Under the pieces are notes generated by a model, which was not told where the DNA came from, did no database searches, and worked only from the letters and a program-made list of their open reading frames with translations. The position numbers and the translations under genes are program-made. From Phylloscopus collybita (lineage: Eukaryota; Chordata; Aves; Passeriformes; Phylloscopidae): DNA of 64,000 nt. Location: assembly GCA_027886175.1 (NCBI GenBank), contig JAJNNQ010000009.1:7293001-7357000 (forward strand). Reading direction: 5' to 3'. How positions within the stretch are numbered: position 1 is the stretch's first letter; every line of letters starts with the position of its first letter. This document shows positions 11,801 to 24,855 of this stretch, piece by piece.

Positions 11801-14800
11801 AAATGTACCGTGAACCCTCTGGGCTTCTTTAGTGTTCATCCCGAATGATATTTTGTAATAAGATTTTTTTTTTTTATTAGTGTCATTAATTTATTAGCTC
11901 TTTAGGAGGGATACCTTTTTTTGCTTGGATGATAGCTTGTTTTGTTATGTCTAAATATTTACAATATTCTTGCTGAAATAATAAATAAGGGAACGGCAAT
12001 GACTTCACTGTTAAGAATTCCATTGTGCTGATACAGGTGAGTTTCTGAGATCAGCTGTGATTGAAATTCTCATTGTCCTCTTAAGTCCCTTAGGAATGCT
12101 TCACAAACAGAGTTTTCCCAGCACACTGATAAGAGCCTGGGTGGAAGCAAGTGGTAATCACAGAACGGGCCAAAAATGCTGTTGGTGAGACAATGTTATC
12201 TGAATTTCTGAAATATTACCACCTTTGTTTAGGTGGTAGTCTTACACCACTATACCTATGCCAGCCCTGGGGCTGATTTCTGTATCTTACAAATCACAGG
12301 CCTGTTTATTTCCAGGTTTTATTTTGTATAATGAAGGAATAGGCTCACGTTCGTTGGATTTTCCTGTGTCATCTGTAGCTTCTGCTTTTAAGTGCCATGT
12401 AACCATGGACAGCCGTGCTCCCCTGGCAGAGAGCTGTGTCCCCTGTTCTGTCAGAGACAGGAGCTCAGTCCCTGGTTGTGCTTCTTGGCCGTGAATCTCT
12501 CAGGATAAGTTACTGGTAACTCTGTTTTTGCAGAGGAATGGTGACCTGCTGTACTCTGCTGGTGAATGATGCTGATGACCTGCTAAATGAGGCAAACTTT
12601 TGACAAGAGTAAGGCATGCAGCACCTGGTGTTTCTGTCCCACCAGTATGTGTGCCACCCAAAAGCTGCTCGTGTCTTTTGTTCTAGAAGAGGGGAATGTG
12701 ACTGCATTTAGAGGCATTTTCAATAGAAAATCAGCCCACAAATACTGGAAGGTCCTTGGTCCTTACATTTTAATTGTAGATTTCATGTAGGGCAGGAAAA
12801 AAAAAAACCTTACAAGAAGATATTTCATGCTTTATTCTGCTAAGAATAATTCCTTGTCTGTAACATCTTGAATTCCTTCTTGACATGCTTATCACAGTCA
12901 GAGGTTCGCACCTTACATCAAAAATATTTTTGTTGCCTTTCTCAGTCTTTAGAATATTTACTTTTACACTATCATTAAGCCAACTCACATGAAAAAATTT
13001 TCAGTTCCTGATGAGTCATAATCATCAGTACAGTGCTTCCCACCCTGACTGTGGCCACAGAAGTCATTACCACAAACCCTGCAGTTATTTATGGTGTCCA
13101 CTTCTTAGAACATAGTGTCCCTTCACCCTCATCTTGGTGTTTGACTGGTGAGAAGTAATCACCCCAGTACAGAGTTCCTTACTGTGTGTCTTTGTCACAC
13201 AGTATATATATATTTCAGATATACTGAAATGCCACAGGGCCCCAGTTCAAAGGGTCACAGGCACATAGCCTTGTGTTAGCCAATATTTACTTCTAGAGTA
13301 ATCATTTGCCAATGCTGTAATATCCTGGGACTCATCTCAGCATCTGCTAATGTGATTCTGCAGGTCGGATTTGCAACAAGCCCACATGCTGTGCTGGTCC
13401 CCGTCACACGTCACAACAGGTTTCACCTCATCTCAGATGATGCACAGCTCTTCCTTGGCCTGCCTGAGGAATGCTTGTCCTTTCACCAATCTTCCCCAGG
13501 CTGACAGTGATGTAAGTGCACAGAGCCTGGAGTTTCTGTAGAAGTTCTCAGGTCACAGGATGCATGAACATACTTGAGCTCTAGACCATGAAAATGATGG
13601 ACTATACATTTTTTGACTGCATCAAAAGATAACATAGACTGCATCAACCTGATTAATTGCACAGTGGATTTAAAAAATGGGCTGGTACAGAATTCCTGTC
13701 TGTCTGTGAAGAAGATGTTGATCTCTGGGTCATGCATTCACAAAGAACCATCTGACAGCAATTTATCTCAATGCTGTCCTAAATACGTTGGCTAAAAATT
13801 CATTTTGCTCTTCTAATAAAGATGAAATAAACAAATTACAAAAGGGCAGACATTTTTCATGGTCTTAGAGGAGACAGCAGTACTAAACTTTATACAGAAC
13901 AAAAGAGAACAGAAGTTCTACATTATCATGTGAGTGTAACAGGGTTTAGAGCAGCACAAATCTTTTCCCCTGCATGTAGTAACCAAAACTCTTGCTGTTC
14001 ATAGTACAGAATGTTCAGCAATGTTGCTTCAAATCCTGTAGTGCAATAGGTGCAGGGAGTAGGATGTGCTTTGTTTCCAGGCAAAAAATCAGATATTTAC
14101 CATATCTCTATAGAGTGAGAAACTCTGTGAAGTCCCTTGTCCATTTCCTTCTGCTTTGTAACTCCTGAGTAAACTTCCCAATTCTTGATGTTCATACTTC
14201 TGTATAAATACAAAAGTATATATAATGGCAGTGATATTTGCTGTCAAATATTTTCATTGTAGGCATCAGAAAGCTTCCTAATCATCAGCAGATTAAAGGC
14301 TGCAAATGTGAAACAAGGTGTGGCTTGGTTTACATATGCCTTTTGCATTTTGTTAAATAGATGAGTGACAGAACCAGAAGGGAAATTTAGAAGTCAAGAC
14401 TCATTCTAAATCTTCTTTTAAAGTAATCCAATTTACATAATGTATAAACATAGAGTAATTCAGCTTGCACCCAAAGGTAGGAGCTCTGATCTCTTAATTA
14501 TAACATGGAGCATTTTGCATATGTCAGTTAAAGTTTCCAGATCTCATTTTCCTGGTTTGTCAAGTAGAGAAAATAGTAATTACCCTCATCGGTAATTAAT
14601 CCCTTCTAAGGATTTTTAAGCACTATAAAAAAGAAAAAATCCCCTGTGATGGCATTCCTAGTAGCTACGTGGTTCGACTGTCTGCAGCCTGGAGGGCTTG
14701 ACTGGTTACCAGGGGCTGTAGAAACAAGGGTTTCAGCCACATCTTGATGAGCTGTTATTACTCAGTTCACATCTTTAGCCTGTTGCTGAGATATGAGAAC

Positions 14801-15880
14801 TGCTGTCTTCACCACTGACAGTTGTGCAACTTCCTTCTGGCTTCTTAAGTTGTTGTTTCCAAGGAATTCCTCTCTTCTGGTAACTATGAAGGGTTTCTTA
14901 GGCACCAAGTCCAGATGCTGCTGACTGTTTCACCTCCTCCTGTTTTATTTTAATGTTAATGACACAATAGAAACAGACCACATCTTCTTTTCTTCCTTCC
15001 AGAACTTTTCTATATAAAGATCTTCTCTCAATTTGAAGTGTGGGCGCTTGCTGGAATCAACTGAAAACCAAAAGTGTCATCCATTGCTTAGTTCTTCCTG
15101 AAGGAAAGATGGAAGAAATATCTGTGGGCTGCAGGAAGGAGAGCTAAGGCCAGCCCAAAACAGCAAACAGGGCAGCAACTGGTATGTGTAGGAGAGATAT
15201 CACATCAAATTTTTTGGTAACAATATTACTCCTTACATCAAAAACCCTCAAAGACTGATGTTCTCAGAAAAAGGGTGTAAAATTTTCCCTCATGTTTGTG
15301 TGTTCCTCCTAGCTCACCCCCCTCACATACTCAAATACAATGTATAATCCTGCTCGAAGTAAACCTTGCGGTAGACACCTTTTCAAAAGGAAGGAAAGAG
15401 TAGCATTTGCATTCCTTAAAAGAAGCAATGGTAAATAAACACCGTAGGCAAAGGTAGCCTGAGAATATGAGATCCAGTCGGGCAAAGCAAGGCTTGATCT
15501 CCTCTTGCAGTGCCCTAGAGTGGAAAATTGATTTTTCTTGTTGTACACACAAAGGCTTCATCCTGAATGTGGGCATACCCAGCTGATGGGTTGAGAGTAT
15601 CCAACGTAATTATTTAATCTAACAATCTAATTATCAGTCACCAGTTTACAGCTGCCAATCAATCAACAATCAGATATTTATTGGTTCAGCAAACAATACT
15701 AATTTTTTAATTAGCTAAACTAGTAAGTGGTGTTTCCTTGAATGGGGTGTTCTAACCCTTTAGAGGCCTGGAGGAGCACAAAGTGCAGGAAAGCACAGGG
15801 TGCTCTCAGCCTGTGGTCTCCCGCACTTCCAGCTGCCTGGTGGGGCAGTGCAGGGGGCAGCTGGGGCAGCAGGAAGGAAA
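11801..15880. other. AT-rich stretch without a recognised gene
   Basis: No exon or CR1 copy is visible. The stretch includes a T13 run near 11864-11876, a short TA run near 13204-13211, an L2/MIR-like remnant at 14520-14640, and a compact homeodomain-motif-rich patch at about 15600-15720 (see findings). Confidence 0.45.
14520..14640 (+). mobile_element. L2/MIR-type 3' end remnant
   Basis: The order 'cagatctcattttcctggtttgtcaagtagagaaaatagtaattacc' followed by 'aaggatttttaagcactataaaa' parallels the old shared L2/MIR3 tail ('cagtttcctcatctgtaaaatgggaataataatacctacc...gaggattaaatgagata'). Divergence is very high and the ends are uncertain. Confidence 0.33.
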
Positions 15881-16222
15881 TGGGATCCCAAAGTGGATGA
15901 ACAGGATGGAGAGGGGCGGGGACCAGGTGGGAAGGGTTGGGAAAGTACCGAGCGAGAAGAGCAAAAGCACGGGGGAAGTATTATCCGGGAAGGAATAGAC
16001 AAGGGGGGAGCTGTGCCCGGTGTGGCTGAATGGACACAGGGGGAATGGGCAGCCCGAAGGGAGCTCGCTGTTCCGGGCTGGGAGCAGCTCCGAGCGCGTC
16101 TGCAGGTGGTGCCATTGCCCCGGGAAACGCCTGCCACCTCCGCTCATCCGCCACTGCCCGCCGTGGCCTCATCACCGCCACCCAAACTTCCCCCCACAAG
16201 CACTGGTTTGATGGCAGAGCAG
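15880..16222 (+). promoter_or_regulatory. Small CpG island with putative first exon
   Basis: In an otherwise CpG-poor region this patch carries many CpGs (for example gagcgcgtctg, ccccgggaaacgcc, gcccgccgtgg) and G/C boxes such as ggggcgggg near 15916. It ends in a start codon and a consensus splice donor at 16223, so it fits a promoter plus 5' UTR for a plus-strand transcript. One frame stays open across the whole patch (about 15800-16240), but that is common in GC-rich DNA. A promoter of a minus-strand transcript is also possible. Confidence 0.42.
16211..16222 (+). CDS. Putative first coding segment, unidentified gene
   Basis: ATG GCA GAG CAG is followed directly by gtaaga, an excellent donor, leaving intron phase 0. 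The predicted N-terminus would be Met-Ala-Glu-Gln. It lies at the downstream edge of the small CpG island, the usual place for a first exon carrying a start codon. The ATG context (tttg before, G at +4) is only fair. I could not find a convincing second exon to the right, so neither the gene nor its identity is established. Translation could also begin further upstream in the same open frame. Confidence 0.3.
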
Positions 16223-16224
16223 GT

Positions 16225-17437
16225 AAGAGGGTTACCCTAATCTTGGTTTCATCCTAAATGCTTCCGAACCCTTTGATAAGCGTAGTAAATCCCCAGGTCG
16301 TAGCGCTGAGAGCTAAGTCGTTCCTGGAGACGGTGAGGTAATTGCTGGTGTTTTCCTTTATCTCATCTGTATTTTAATTAACAATTTCAGACCCTGCAGT
16401 CAGACTTAATAATCTGTACAGACGTCTCCTCTTGTAGATAATGATCAAATCAATTCAGCCTGAGGGTTGCAAGCAGAATCTGCACACAGATTCATGCAGT
16501 ATGTTACACAAGCAGCAGAAAGAGACAAAAATAGCTAAAGAAATAAAAAATTCATGTTACACAGTGTTCTTTCCAAATGTTTTAGTCTTTTTTTTTTTTC
16601 AATGTGCTACTATGAAATATAGTGAGTAGGTACAATTATTTCATTGCTTTGGCATTTTGTTGTTCCTTCTGTGGAATCCCAGGGCCTTTTGGACCTGCTG
16701 TTTCGTTCCACCACATATAGACAAAATAGACAAAATGTCAATAGCTATAGGCTTGCAGTAAAATTACATTATAAGCAATTTATGTTATTAACAACTATGG
16801 CAGAGATGTCTTTCAGTGGGTGAGCTGTTGTCTGGATATCTCATGAGGCATTGCTAAAGATCCTGGAGTAAGAGGCTCCTCCCTGGCACTTTGAAGTTCA
16901 TGGGACTTTTGATGTTGACTTCATTAACAGAAGGATGAAGTCTTCGTGTTGCCTATGTATGGTATAAAGCTGACCTTTTACTGAATCACTTTTGCTATGT
17001 GAGCCAATCTGTTTGATGCATCATCTCCTCACTCTCTTTAAGACAATTCAAGTAAACGTCACCTGAGGTTCAAGCTGAGGAAATTCCTGAGACAGAAAAG
17101 CAACATGTTCATGGAGCACAGTTCACTCTCTTTGATTCTCCTTTCTCCTTTGTACCAATCTTTTCCTAAAAGCATTGAAAAAGCTCATTGGGAAAATGCA
17201 TTCTCCAATGCTTGTAAAAAGATTAGAATCTGTGCCAGTAAAGAAGTGCAAGTGTTTACTAAAATGAAAATGCATATTTTATAAATCTTGTCAAATTTTG
17301 TAGGAAAATACCATGTGAAGCTCAACAAGGTGAAACAATTCTTCCAACCCCAAGAGTTGCTTGATCTTGTAAAGCAAGGTACTGAGTCATGTCACAGGGA
17401 GCATGGGGGGTAGCAGTAATCTCTTTTATGTAATGAG
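16225..17437. other. AT-rich sequence, nothing recognised
   Basis: It would be intron if the 16.2-kb exon is real. It contains a T-rich run near 16588-16600 and no exon-like segment that I can support. Confidence 0.45.
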
Positions 17438-17998
17438 ATCATAGAATCCTACAATGGTTTGAGTTCAAAGGGATTTTAAGGGTCATTTAGTTCCAAACCC
17501 CTGCCATGGGCTGAGACTATTTCCCCTGGACCAGGTTGCTCAAAGTCCCATCAAAACCAGCCTTGAACACTTCCAGGGAAGGATCAACCACAACTTCTGA
17601 GAGCAACTTGTTCCAGTGTCTCACCACCCTCACAATGAAGAATTTTTTCCCTAAATTTATATTTCATCTAATCTACCTATGGACAGCCACTCCCCCTTGT
17701 CTTCTTACTATGCCCTTTTGATGTCCTTGTCAAAAATCCCTCTCCAGCTCTCTTACAGGTCCTCTTTTGGTACTGGAAGGTGATGCAAAGTTTCCCCAGA
17801 GCCTTCTCCAGAGCTGAACAATCCCAGCTCTCTCAGCCTGTCTCTGCAGGAGAGGTGCTGCAGCCCTCCAAGGGTCTTCATAGCCCTCCTCCACACATAG
17901 AGCTTCATGGCCAAAATGTCAGCATCTGTAGGCTCCATGTCCTTCTTATTTTGGGGGCCTCAGAGCTGAACAGGTTCCTCCAGGTGAGGTGTCATGAG
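17438..17998 (-). mobile_element. CR1 LINE fragment, about 560 bp
   Basis: This is an inverted CR1 3' portion beginning at its tail (atcatagaatcctacaatgg). It continues through the blocks typical of the reversed element: 'gccatgggctgagac', 'ccttgaacacttccagggaagg', 'cagtgtctcaccaccctcac', 'agccttctccagagctgaacaatcccagctctctcagcctgtc' and 'cctccacacatagagcttcatggcc'. The left part is 3' UTR. The part near 17750-17998 reaches into the end of the old reverse-transcriptase frame, now interrupted. Confidence 0.93.
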
Positions 17999-20204
17999 AT
18001 CAGGGTATAGGGTTCTCAGTTGTTGGACTTTGTAAGCAGAAGGGATTGTGGAATTGTTCTGAGTCATAGTTGTTAATAAAATACACTTTGCTTATAATTT
18101 AGCTGTAATTGCTTTGGTAATGTTGTATATGTGTATGGTTAGTTCTTTATTACTCATATGAGAAACATAACTAATGTTCAGCAATCTCCTTTAGTGCTTA
18201 ATTTAAAATCAGGGTGGGGAAATAGCATAGAAGACAGTTTCTTTGGTATTCACATGGCACTGACTCCCTAGAATGGAGCAATCTATAAAATGTGAATCTT
18301 CTCTCACTGTACTGGTATCCTGATGTGACTGGAAAACTGCAGTTCTATTCTCTGATTTCCTGGGAAATAACATGTTTTACTTTATGGAATAAACAGATTC
18401 AATATGTCCAATATAGCTGGAAAGTTTAATACATGTAATCTTTGGGCTCACTTTGTTCTTAATATTCTAGCTGGTGTTGGCCTTATTTTCCTCTACATGT
18501 GTTGTGTAGCCTTACCATATATCACTCACCTTTCCCAGTGCAACTGTTCAGAGGTGTGCACCAGCCTTCTGCAGTCAGTGGTTAATACATGTTTATAATT
18601 GTTTGCTTTTTGGTATCCTTTCATCCATCACACACGTGTTCAGTAACTAGTGATATAATCAACTCAGACAAGCATTTTCGTTCCCTTCGAAGGGATAAGA
18701 ATATGGAGGTGTTATGTAAGCCAAGAATATCAGAAGTGGTTTGAGATTTGGGGGTGAATACCTGAGTCTGTTGGTGCCCAACATAAGCCACAGAGCTGAT
18801 TTTCCAAAACAGGTGAGATCTGTGCTCTTTTAAAGATGCTTCTAAAGGATCTCGGACTAGACATCTAAAGTCTGAGTTGCTGAAGCTGCTTCTGGAAATC
18901 CTGAAGTGTGCTTGGTCTGAAGTCACACAAGTTCAAGGCAGGGAAAAATTAGTAACTGACTCTTCCTTTCAAGTGACCTGTGATGCTTCCTTTGCCTACT
19001 CATTAGATTTCTGAGTGGCCTTTGTATGGTCTACCCTTTTTCCATCTTGTAATTACTTACCAAGATTCATCATCACCTTGCTGCTGGTTTGTCATTAACA
19101 TTCCTTTCCTGTGCTCCCCCAGAAGCAGACCAGTCCCTATGCTGGTCTGCTGATGCTGTCACACCAATTACTTATTTATTTTCTCCTATTTCCTTTCTTT
19201 ATCCTTCCGTGTTCTATGCTGCACTTGCACATGAAACTCTTTGACACAGGAACCAATTTTTCATTGTACAGCATCTAGAATAATTATGTCTGAGATTAAA
19301 AATGAGGATCTTTGGGGTTCACTATACTACTACTGTTAATAACTACTAAAGAATTACAGGATTTGCTGGCCAACCATGTTAAGTTTTCAGTTCAAAGTCA
19401 ATCAAGTGTATTCAGTTCAAGAACCCGATGCTTGAACATATAAGGGTGGGATTGCTGCTGGAAGTTATTTCCAGATTTTGTAGTCAGAGCTACTAAATCT
19501 GTGTATGAGGGTGACAACCCATTCTAAAGGGGAAGGAAGCACCCAAGATTCTGAGCATTTCTTGACCAGCCTGGGGGCAGGAGGGAGACACGACACTATC
19601 CATCCCATGGCTCAAATCAGCTTCTCTGGACCTTTATACTTATGCAGGACTCAAGAAACACCAGTTACTCAGAGGACAAAAATTACCAAATTTTTTCCCT
19701 GTGTTAAACTTCTATTGCTTTTTGCCTGAGATCACTCTCATACATCAGAATTGGCAGAGCATTTTGTGTATGAGGCTCGGGAGCTACCTCTGTCAAGTTT
19801 ATGGTAAAGAATTTTCCATGGACTATGTACAACCCTCATCTTTACAGTCAGCTAGAGGATGAAGAAGATGCTTAGGTCTAGATAATTTTTTATCACAGTA
19901 ACAAAACCTAAATATTTTTTTTTCTCATTTATACATTTTGTGTTTATGGACGTATCAGTCTGTTTTTCTTTGTAATAGACAGAAAGTAAAAAATTCTTGA
20001 TACACTCTCAACTGCTCCAGTTTCTGGGTCCAGCTGGAAAGCTGTGCCTCTGTACATTTTTCACAAACACTGCCCATGCTCAATGCTCTACTTTGTATAC
20101 CCTGTCCTTCCTTAAAAGCTGGTTTAATATCCAACATATTCTGTAGTTTTTGTTATTATTTAATGGAAGTCCTGAGTAAATCATAGTCATAAGCCACTCA
20201 GGAA

Positions 20205-20370
20205 TTCAGTTTTATTAAGCAATTTTCTCAGCCTTAGCCTTATTATATAGCACACATTAATTAGTTCTGACAATAACCACTTTCAAGAGTAGGTACCATG
20301 AATGTCTCATTGTCCTCACAATGAGGCAGCGAAGTTAAATCTTATTTAGATCAGACACAGTTGCTTCTCA
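20205..20370 (+). mobile_element. MIR-like SINE remnant
   Basis: 'ttttattaagcaattttctcag' is followed by 'tctgacaataacc', 'gagtaggtaccatgaatgtctcattgtcctcacaatgaggcagcgaagttaaatc' and 'gatcagacacagtt'. This follows the MIR order 'tttattgagcactt...ctcacaacaacc...gaggtaggtactattattatcc...gatgaggaaactgaggcagagaggttaagt...ggtcacacagct'. Colinearity over about 150 bp makes this the better of the two MIR calls. Confidence 0.5.
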
Positions 20371-21894
20371 TAAGTATTACTGATGCAGCATGGCCATAGG
20401 AGTGGCTGAAGTGCCTGTTTGATCTTTTTGCAAAGAAAATGACTTTGGAAAGGACTGTGACCAAGAGTTCTCATGGTTTCATGGGTGTGTTGGCCTGAAC
20501 CCATGGGTTAAGCAAGGCACATCAAGCTGCAAGTGCTGGGCACTGAAGCATCTCATCCACAAAGGTGCTGATGTCACTGTGGTGTAAAAATGTGCCACAG
20601 ATTCTGTTATTTCCACCGAGTCCTTATTCAGCTCCAAATTCAGCACAGAAAATGAGCCTGTCTTTTTCTTTAGCACGCAGAGAGTCTCAATGCTTTATTT
20701 TTAGTTTTGATAATTTTTTCCTGGTTGAGCTTGAGTGACTGGTTACTGACTTTGACATCTACATTTCTTTTAATAGTCTCTACATGTTTCCTGGAATGGT
20801 CTTATGTCTTCTTTTTTTAAAAAATAAGATATCAGAATACCTGCACAAAGGCACGTAGGTGGGGGTTTTAAATTCTTTTCTTATGTGCTATCTTTTCCCA
20901 TCAGATGAGAGTGTGTACTTTGTCAGTATTTCTTTAATATTCCTCTTGCAAACATATTTTTTATATATCCATCTCAATATTGATGTATTTCTTTGCAGGC
21001 ATTCTCATGCTTGTATCTTTGTGATATCTGAATTAATATGCATTCACCAGCTGAAATGAATTATCTTCACAATACTCTTGTGATTTCAGTAGTGCTGTTA
21101 TCTCTGGCTCACAGCTAGTGTCTCTGATCTGGACACATTAGGTGTCAGATGACCATCATTTTAATGATTTGATGACTTTAGTGAGCACAGAGTTTTGCAT
21201 GTTCAGGTCCTCTATTTTCTTTAATTAAGATGGGTTTTTTCTCCTTTCTGGAATAATTTTCCCCATTTACTAGATACTTCACAATTTTTTTTAGCTTGGA
21301 AGGTAAGAACCATAGTAACCCTAGCTGCCCATCCCTGATACATTTCTCCTTATGCTGAGGAGGAATATTCACCAAATCTATTCAGTGACACAAGCGAAAA
21401 ACCCCATTATGCTGTCATGCAGTTAAAGGCTGAATTGTAATGCACTTGCATGTGTGCACTGAATGAATTTAATTAATTACATTTATTTATGTTCCCCAAT
21501 TTTGGAGGCCTGGACTTCATCACCTTTGCATTTTTCTAAGTAATTTAAAAGATAATATTGTAATTATTAAAAAGAACAGATGTATTTTGTCACTTAGATT
21601 TTATTCCTAAGTTGGCTTATATCTTATTTATAGACTTGTGCATACCCAACACCACAAAAGAGGCCTTTAGTGGTCATGGCCAGAAACATTTAGACTCATG
21701 ATTTCTGGGCTGGTTGCCTGATTTTGGTAGAGGAGATGCTCCAGCAGTTGTAGACTCTCCAACTTATTGGAATATCTTGAGCTTTTTTAGCCCCAGATCT
21801 GAAATTAGTGATGTGGCCTGGGTTGAAACCAGACAGATTTCTGCTGGAGACAGCCACAGACTGAACTCCCTGGTCCTTGCTGCCTAAAACTGTG

Positions 21895-22640
21895 ATCTTA
21901 ACACCAACCCTAAACTACCTTATCAACTTTCAGACAGCTTGTGAATCAGACACCATGTGAAGTCTGTCATATCAACCCCACCTACCTCTGGTATCTGGGG
22001 CGGGCAGGAACCAGTAAGATCAAATTTAGTATTAACTTCAATTGATTTTTGGGTCACAAGAGTGACTGTGATTCATGATAGGATAAAAACGTGTCCTGGA
22101 GTTAAATTTGCCACCCAGGCTGAATTAGGTTTGGGTTTGGGAATAACTGAAGGTGTCTGGGTCTGCTGGGAGACAGTTGGCCTTAAGGTTTAGGTGATGG
22201 AAGAGCGTCCAGGCAAGCAAAGTCAGAGAGTTTTAGTTATTTTTGGATCTGGCAAGGGTTGCAAGGTTTGAGCAGAGGTGTGGGCTCCTTGATTTTCATA
22301 AGGCTGGAAGGCCTCACTGTGTTAAACTAAGCAAGGATTTGCACTGGTGTTGGATTCATGCTTCTCTTGGCACCAGCCCTAAATTTAGCAAGGGCTTCTT
22401 CTCAATTCAGTACTGATCTTTCTTCATCAGCCCCTCTTTGCCTAAGGTTTTTCCCAACAAAACTCCTGATTAATCTTGATATTGAAGCTTCTGTAAGGTG
22501 CAGTCCTAAAACTAGATGGAGATTTCATATTGGCACAAGCCCCACCTTAGTAAAGCCTTTCACATCCACCCTAAACCCTACATCACAGCCCTTGTCAACC
22601 TGAGCCTTAAACCCCTGTAATTTCCTAACTGTGACTCTTG
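21895..22640. repeat. Degenerate telomere-like CCCTAA tract
   Basis: The region has a scattered excess of CCCTAA/TTAGGG relatives: accaaccctaaac near 21905, gaattaggtttgggtttggg near 22124, aaggtttaggtg near 22186, caccagccctaaattt near 22371, ccaccctaaaccctac near 22568 and gagccttaaacccctg near 22602. Units are far from perfect and both orientations occur. It looks like an old decayed array, not a functional telomere. Confidence 0.35.
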
Positions 22641-24855
22641 CCAACCCAACTTTTGAAACTCCAGCTGAGAGCCTTCACATCTCAAAAACTCAAAACAAAC
22701 AACTTTAGAAACAAAGTGGTTCTTATTTCCACTGCCAGAAAAAAGTGCTGTTTAATGTGCAAGTGAGGTGTTTGTGTATGACAGCTGTGGGCGTTTCGAT
22801 ATATGGCTCACATGCTCTCTTTCAAATTAGCACTTATTTTGAGCTGATAATGGGAGCTTTCATTAGAAAATTAGTAAAGTTGTATCATTTTTCTCAAAAG
22901 TAAAATGTGTCAGTTCTGTTCCTTCTGATAATCCATATCCTTCATCAACAAGAGATGTGGTTGAAAATTTAAAATACATATTAGAAAAATTAGCTGTTTC
23001 TGAAATATCTCCTTACCTCCTCTCTGCCAGGTCAAAAGGACTGTTCTGGGATCCCCTTTTCATGGAGAAACTTTCTGAGGTGCTTAGCTAGTATCTCTTG
23101 TCAGTTAGGAGATTCTTCCCCTGTGGATACAACAGGACACTCCTACATTTCAGCTGTGCTGGGAGATCATTAAGGAGAGTAGGCAAGGTCCTGTTGGTGC
23201 CTCCTGGTGCAATATTGCACTAAGCAAAGCTCAGGTTGATGAGGATCTTTAACCTTCTTTTTTCTGACAGCTTAAGAAAATAAACATTAAATAAAATGGC
23301 AAAAATACATAGTTTACATTTAACAGGATTTTGAGTGTTAAGAGGAATCCGGCTGTGGAGGAATCCAGCTCTTCAGGGTGAATGAGCTATACAATAGGCA
23401 AAGAAATACTCATGTTATAAAAGGGAAAGAAGTAATTTAAACTATTAATTTATTCCATTAGTTCCTGTACTCCTTGTCATTGCTTACTACTTGACTCTGA
23501 ATATTTCCCTATGTTGACTATGGAAAATGCTGTCCCAGTGTGGAGCACCAGCCAGAAAAGCTACCTAAATCCTTGGCTGGATAAGGGACTGGAAGATACA
23601 GTGCCACAGACAAAGGAATGGCATGTTCTTTGTAGCTATACTCATGCCTAAAGAATCCAAGCTATAAAGAGAGCTCTAAAGCAGGCAATGGAAGTGATTA
23701 GTCATGGGGATGGTGTGGAGCAGGTGTGTTCTCAGATTCCTGGGCTCACATGTGCCTTGGGACTTCTTTGAGGCCAAAAGTGCAGCAGGAGTCAGTGCTC
23801 AGAGTCCACAATGCTGAAAACAAATCCCAGGATATTAGATGGGCTAAGGGATCTTTTTCAGAGATACACAAATATTTCAGGGTGTGAAAGAAGTATCTAG
23901 CAAAGGAAGTCTCACATATGGGGAAGTTATTTTCTGATTTTCCGTCTGATGTTTTTGTTGTGCCTTCCTCACAAGTCTTTTAACATTGAACACTGCTACG
24001 GAACTCAGTGGAAAAATCATATGCTCTAGTCAGGACCTTCCCATGTAAGTCCTTTGATTTAGATAATATTATTGAAATGAATAAACTGTTCCTTGCACAC
24101 CTATTTCTAGGACAGGACCTGGCTGCTGTGAAGCACCATCCTGTTGTTTGCAGCGTGAAACGAGGAGTCACAAGCTAACATGCCTGACTGAACTTCCTCA
24201 TATTAATACTGCTAACCAAGAGCTGGGCTTCTGCTTTATATGTCTCACTGACCTTCACAGAAAACTGACTTGGAGGATGAGAGGTGTAGGCGGAGAGAGT
24301 GATAGGAGGAAGGGTCATAGACAGGTTTGTGTACTAAACATTCCCCCTACGCAAATGGTGCTCTGGGGGTGGCTGCCATTCTTAGTTTCAAATTTAAAAG
24401 CCACAATCCAAAAATAAAAAGACTGTCACTACAAATAGTAGAAGTGAGGCCAACAAGTCAAACCCAGGCTGGTGCTTTTTTTTTTTTTTTTTGAAAGGTG
24501 GATGTGTGTGGGTTGTGAAGATTATTTGAGCAAGTCACTTTTGAGAAGGAAGAACAATATGGGAAACAAATGAAAAGTGTTTTAGCTGTTGATAATTTCC
24601 TTTTTCATAATAACAATTGAATGGAACATATTAGTAATACTGTAGTAGTACTGTACACCCACATTGTATAATTTTTAGAGAATATGTTGGGTGCTTAATT
24701 CAAGAGCCAGAGAAGAATCTAATCCTTTTGACTTAATCCCTTGAGTAAAATGTGATTTAGTATGGCATGGAATTTTTAGACAGCAAGAAGGACTATTTAT
24801 GATGGTCAGTTAGTACGTGGTAAATTAAAAGGTGAAGTTACAGTCTGCTCTTTAC

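Larger units (their letters stand above)
17999..24855. other. Long stretch of unique and old repeat DNA
   Basis: No gene was recognised. The stretch contains a MIR-like element (20205-20370), a degenerate telomere-like tract (21895-22640) and a T17 run (24476-24492). Open frames are all under about 105 codons and show no paired splice signals that I trust. Confidence 0.4.

Noticed and set aside
14671..14680. GGTTCGACTG, resembling a tRNA B box
   Set aside because: No A box at the right distance, and the flanks do not fold as acceptor or anticodon stems.
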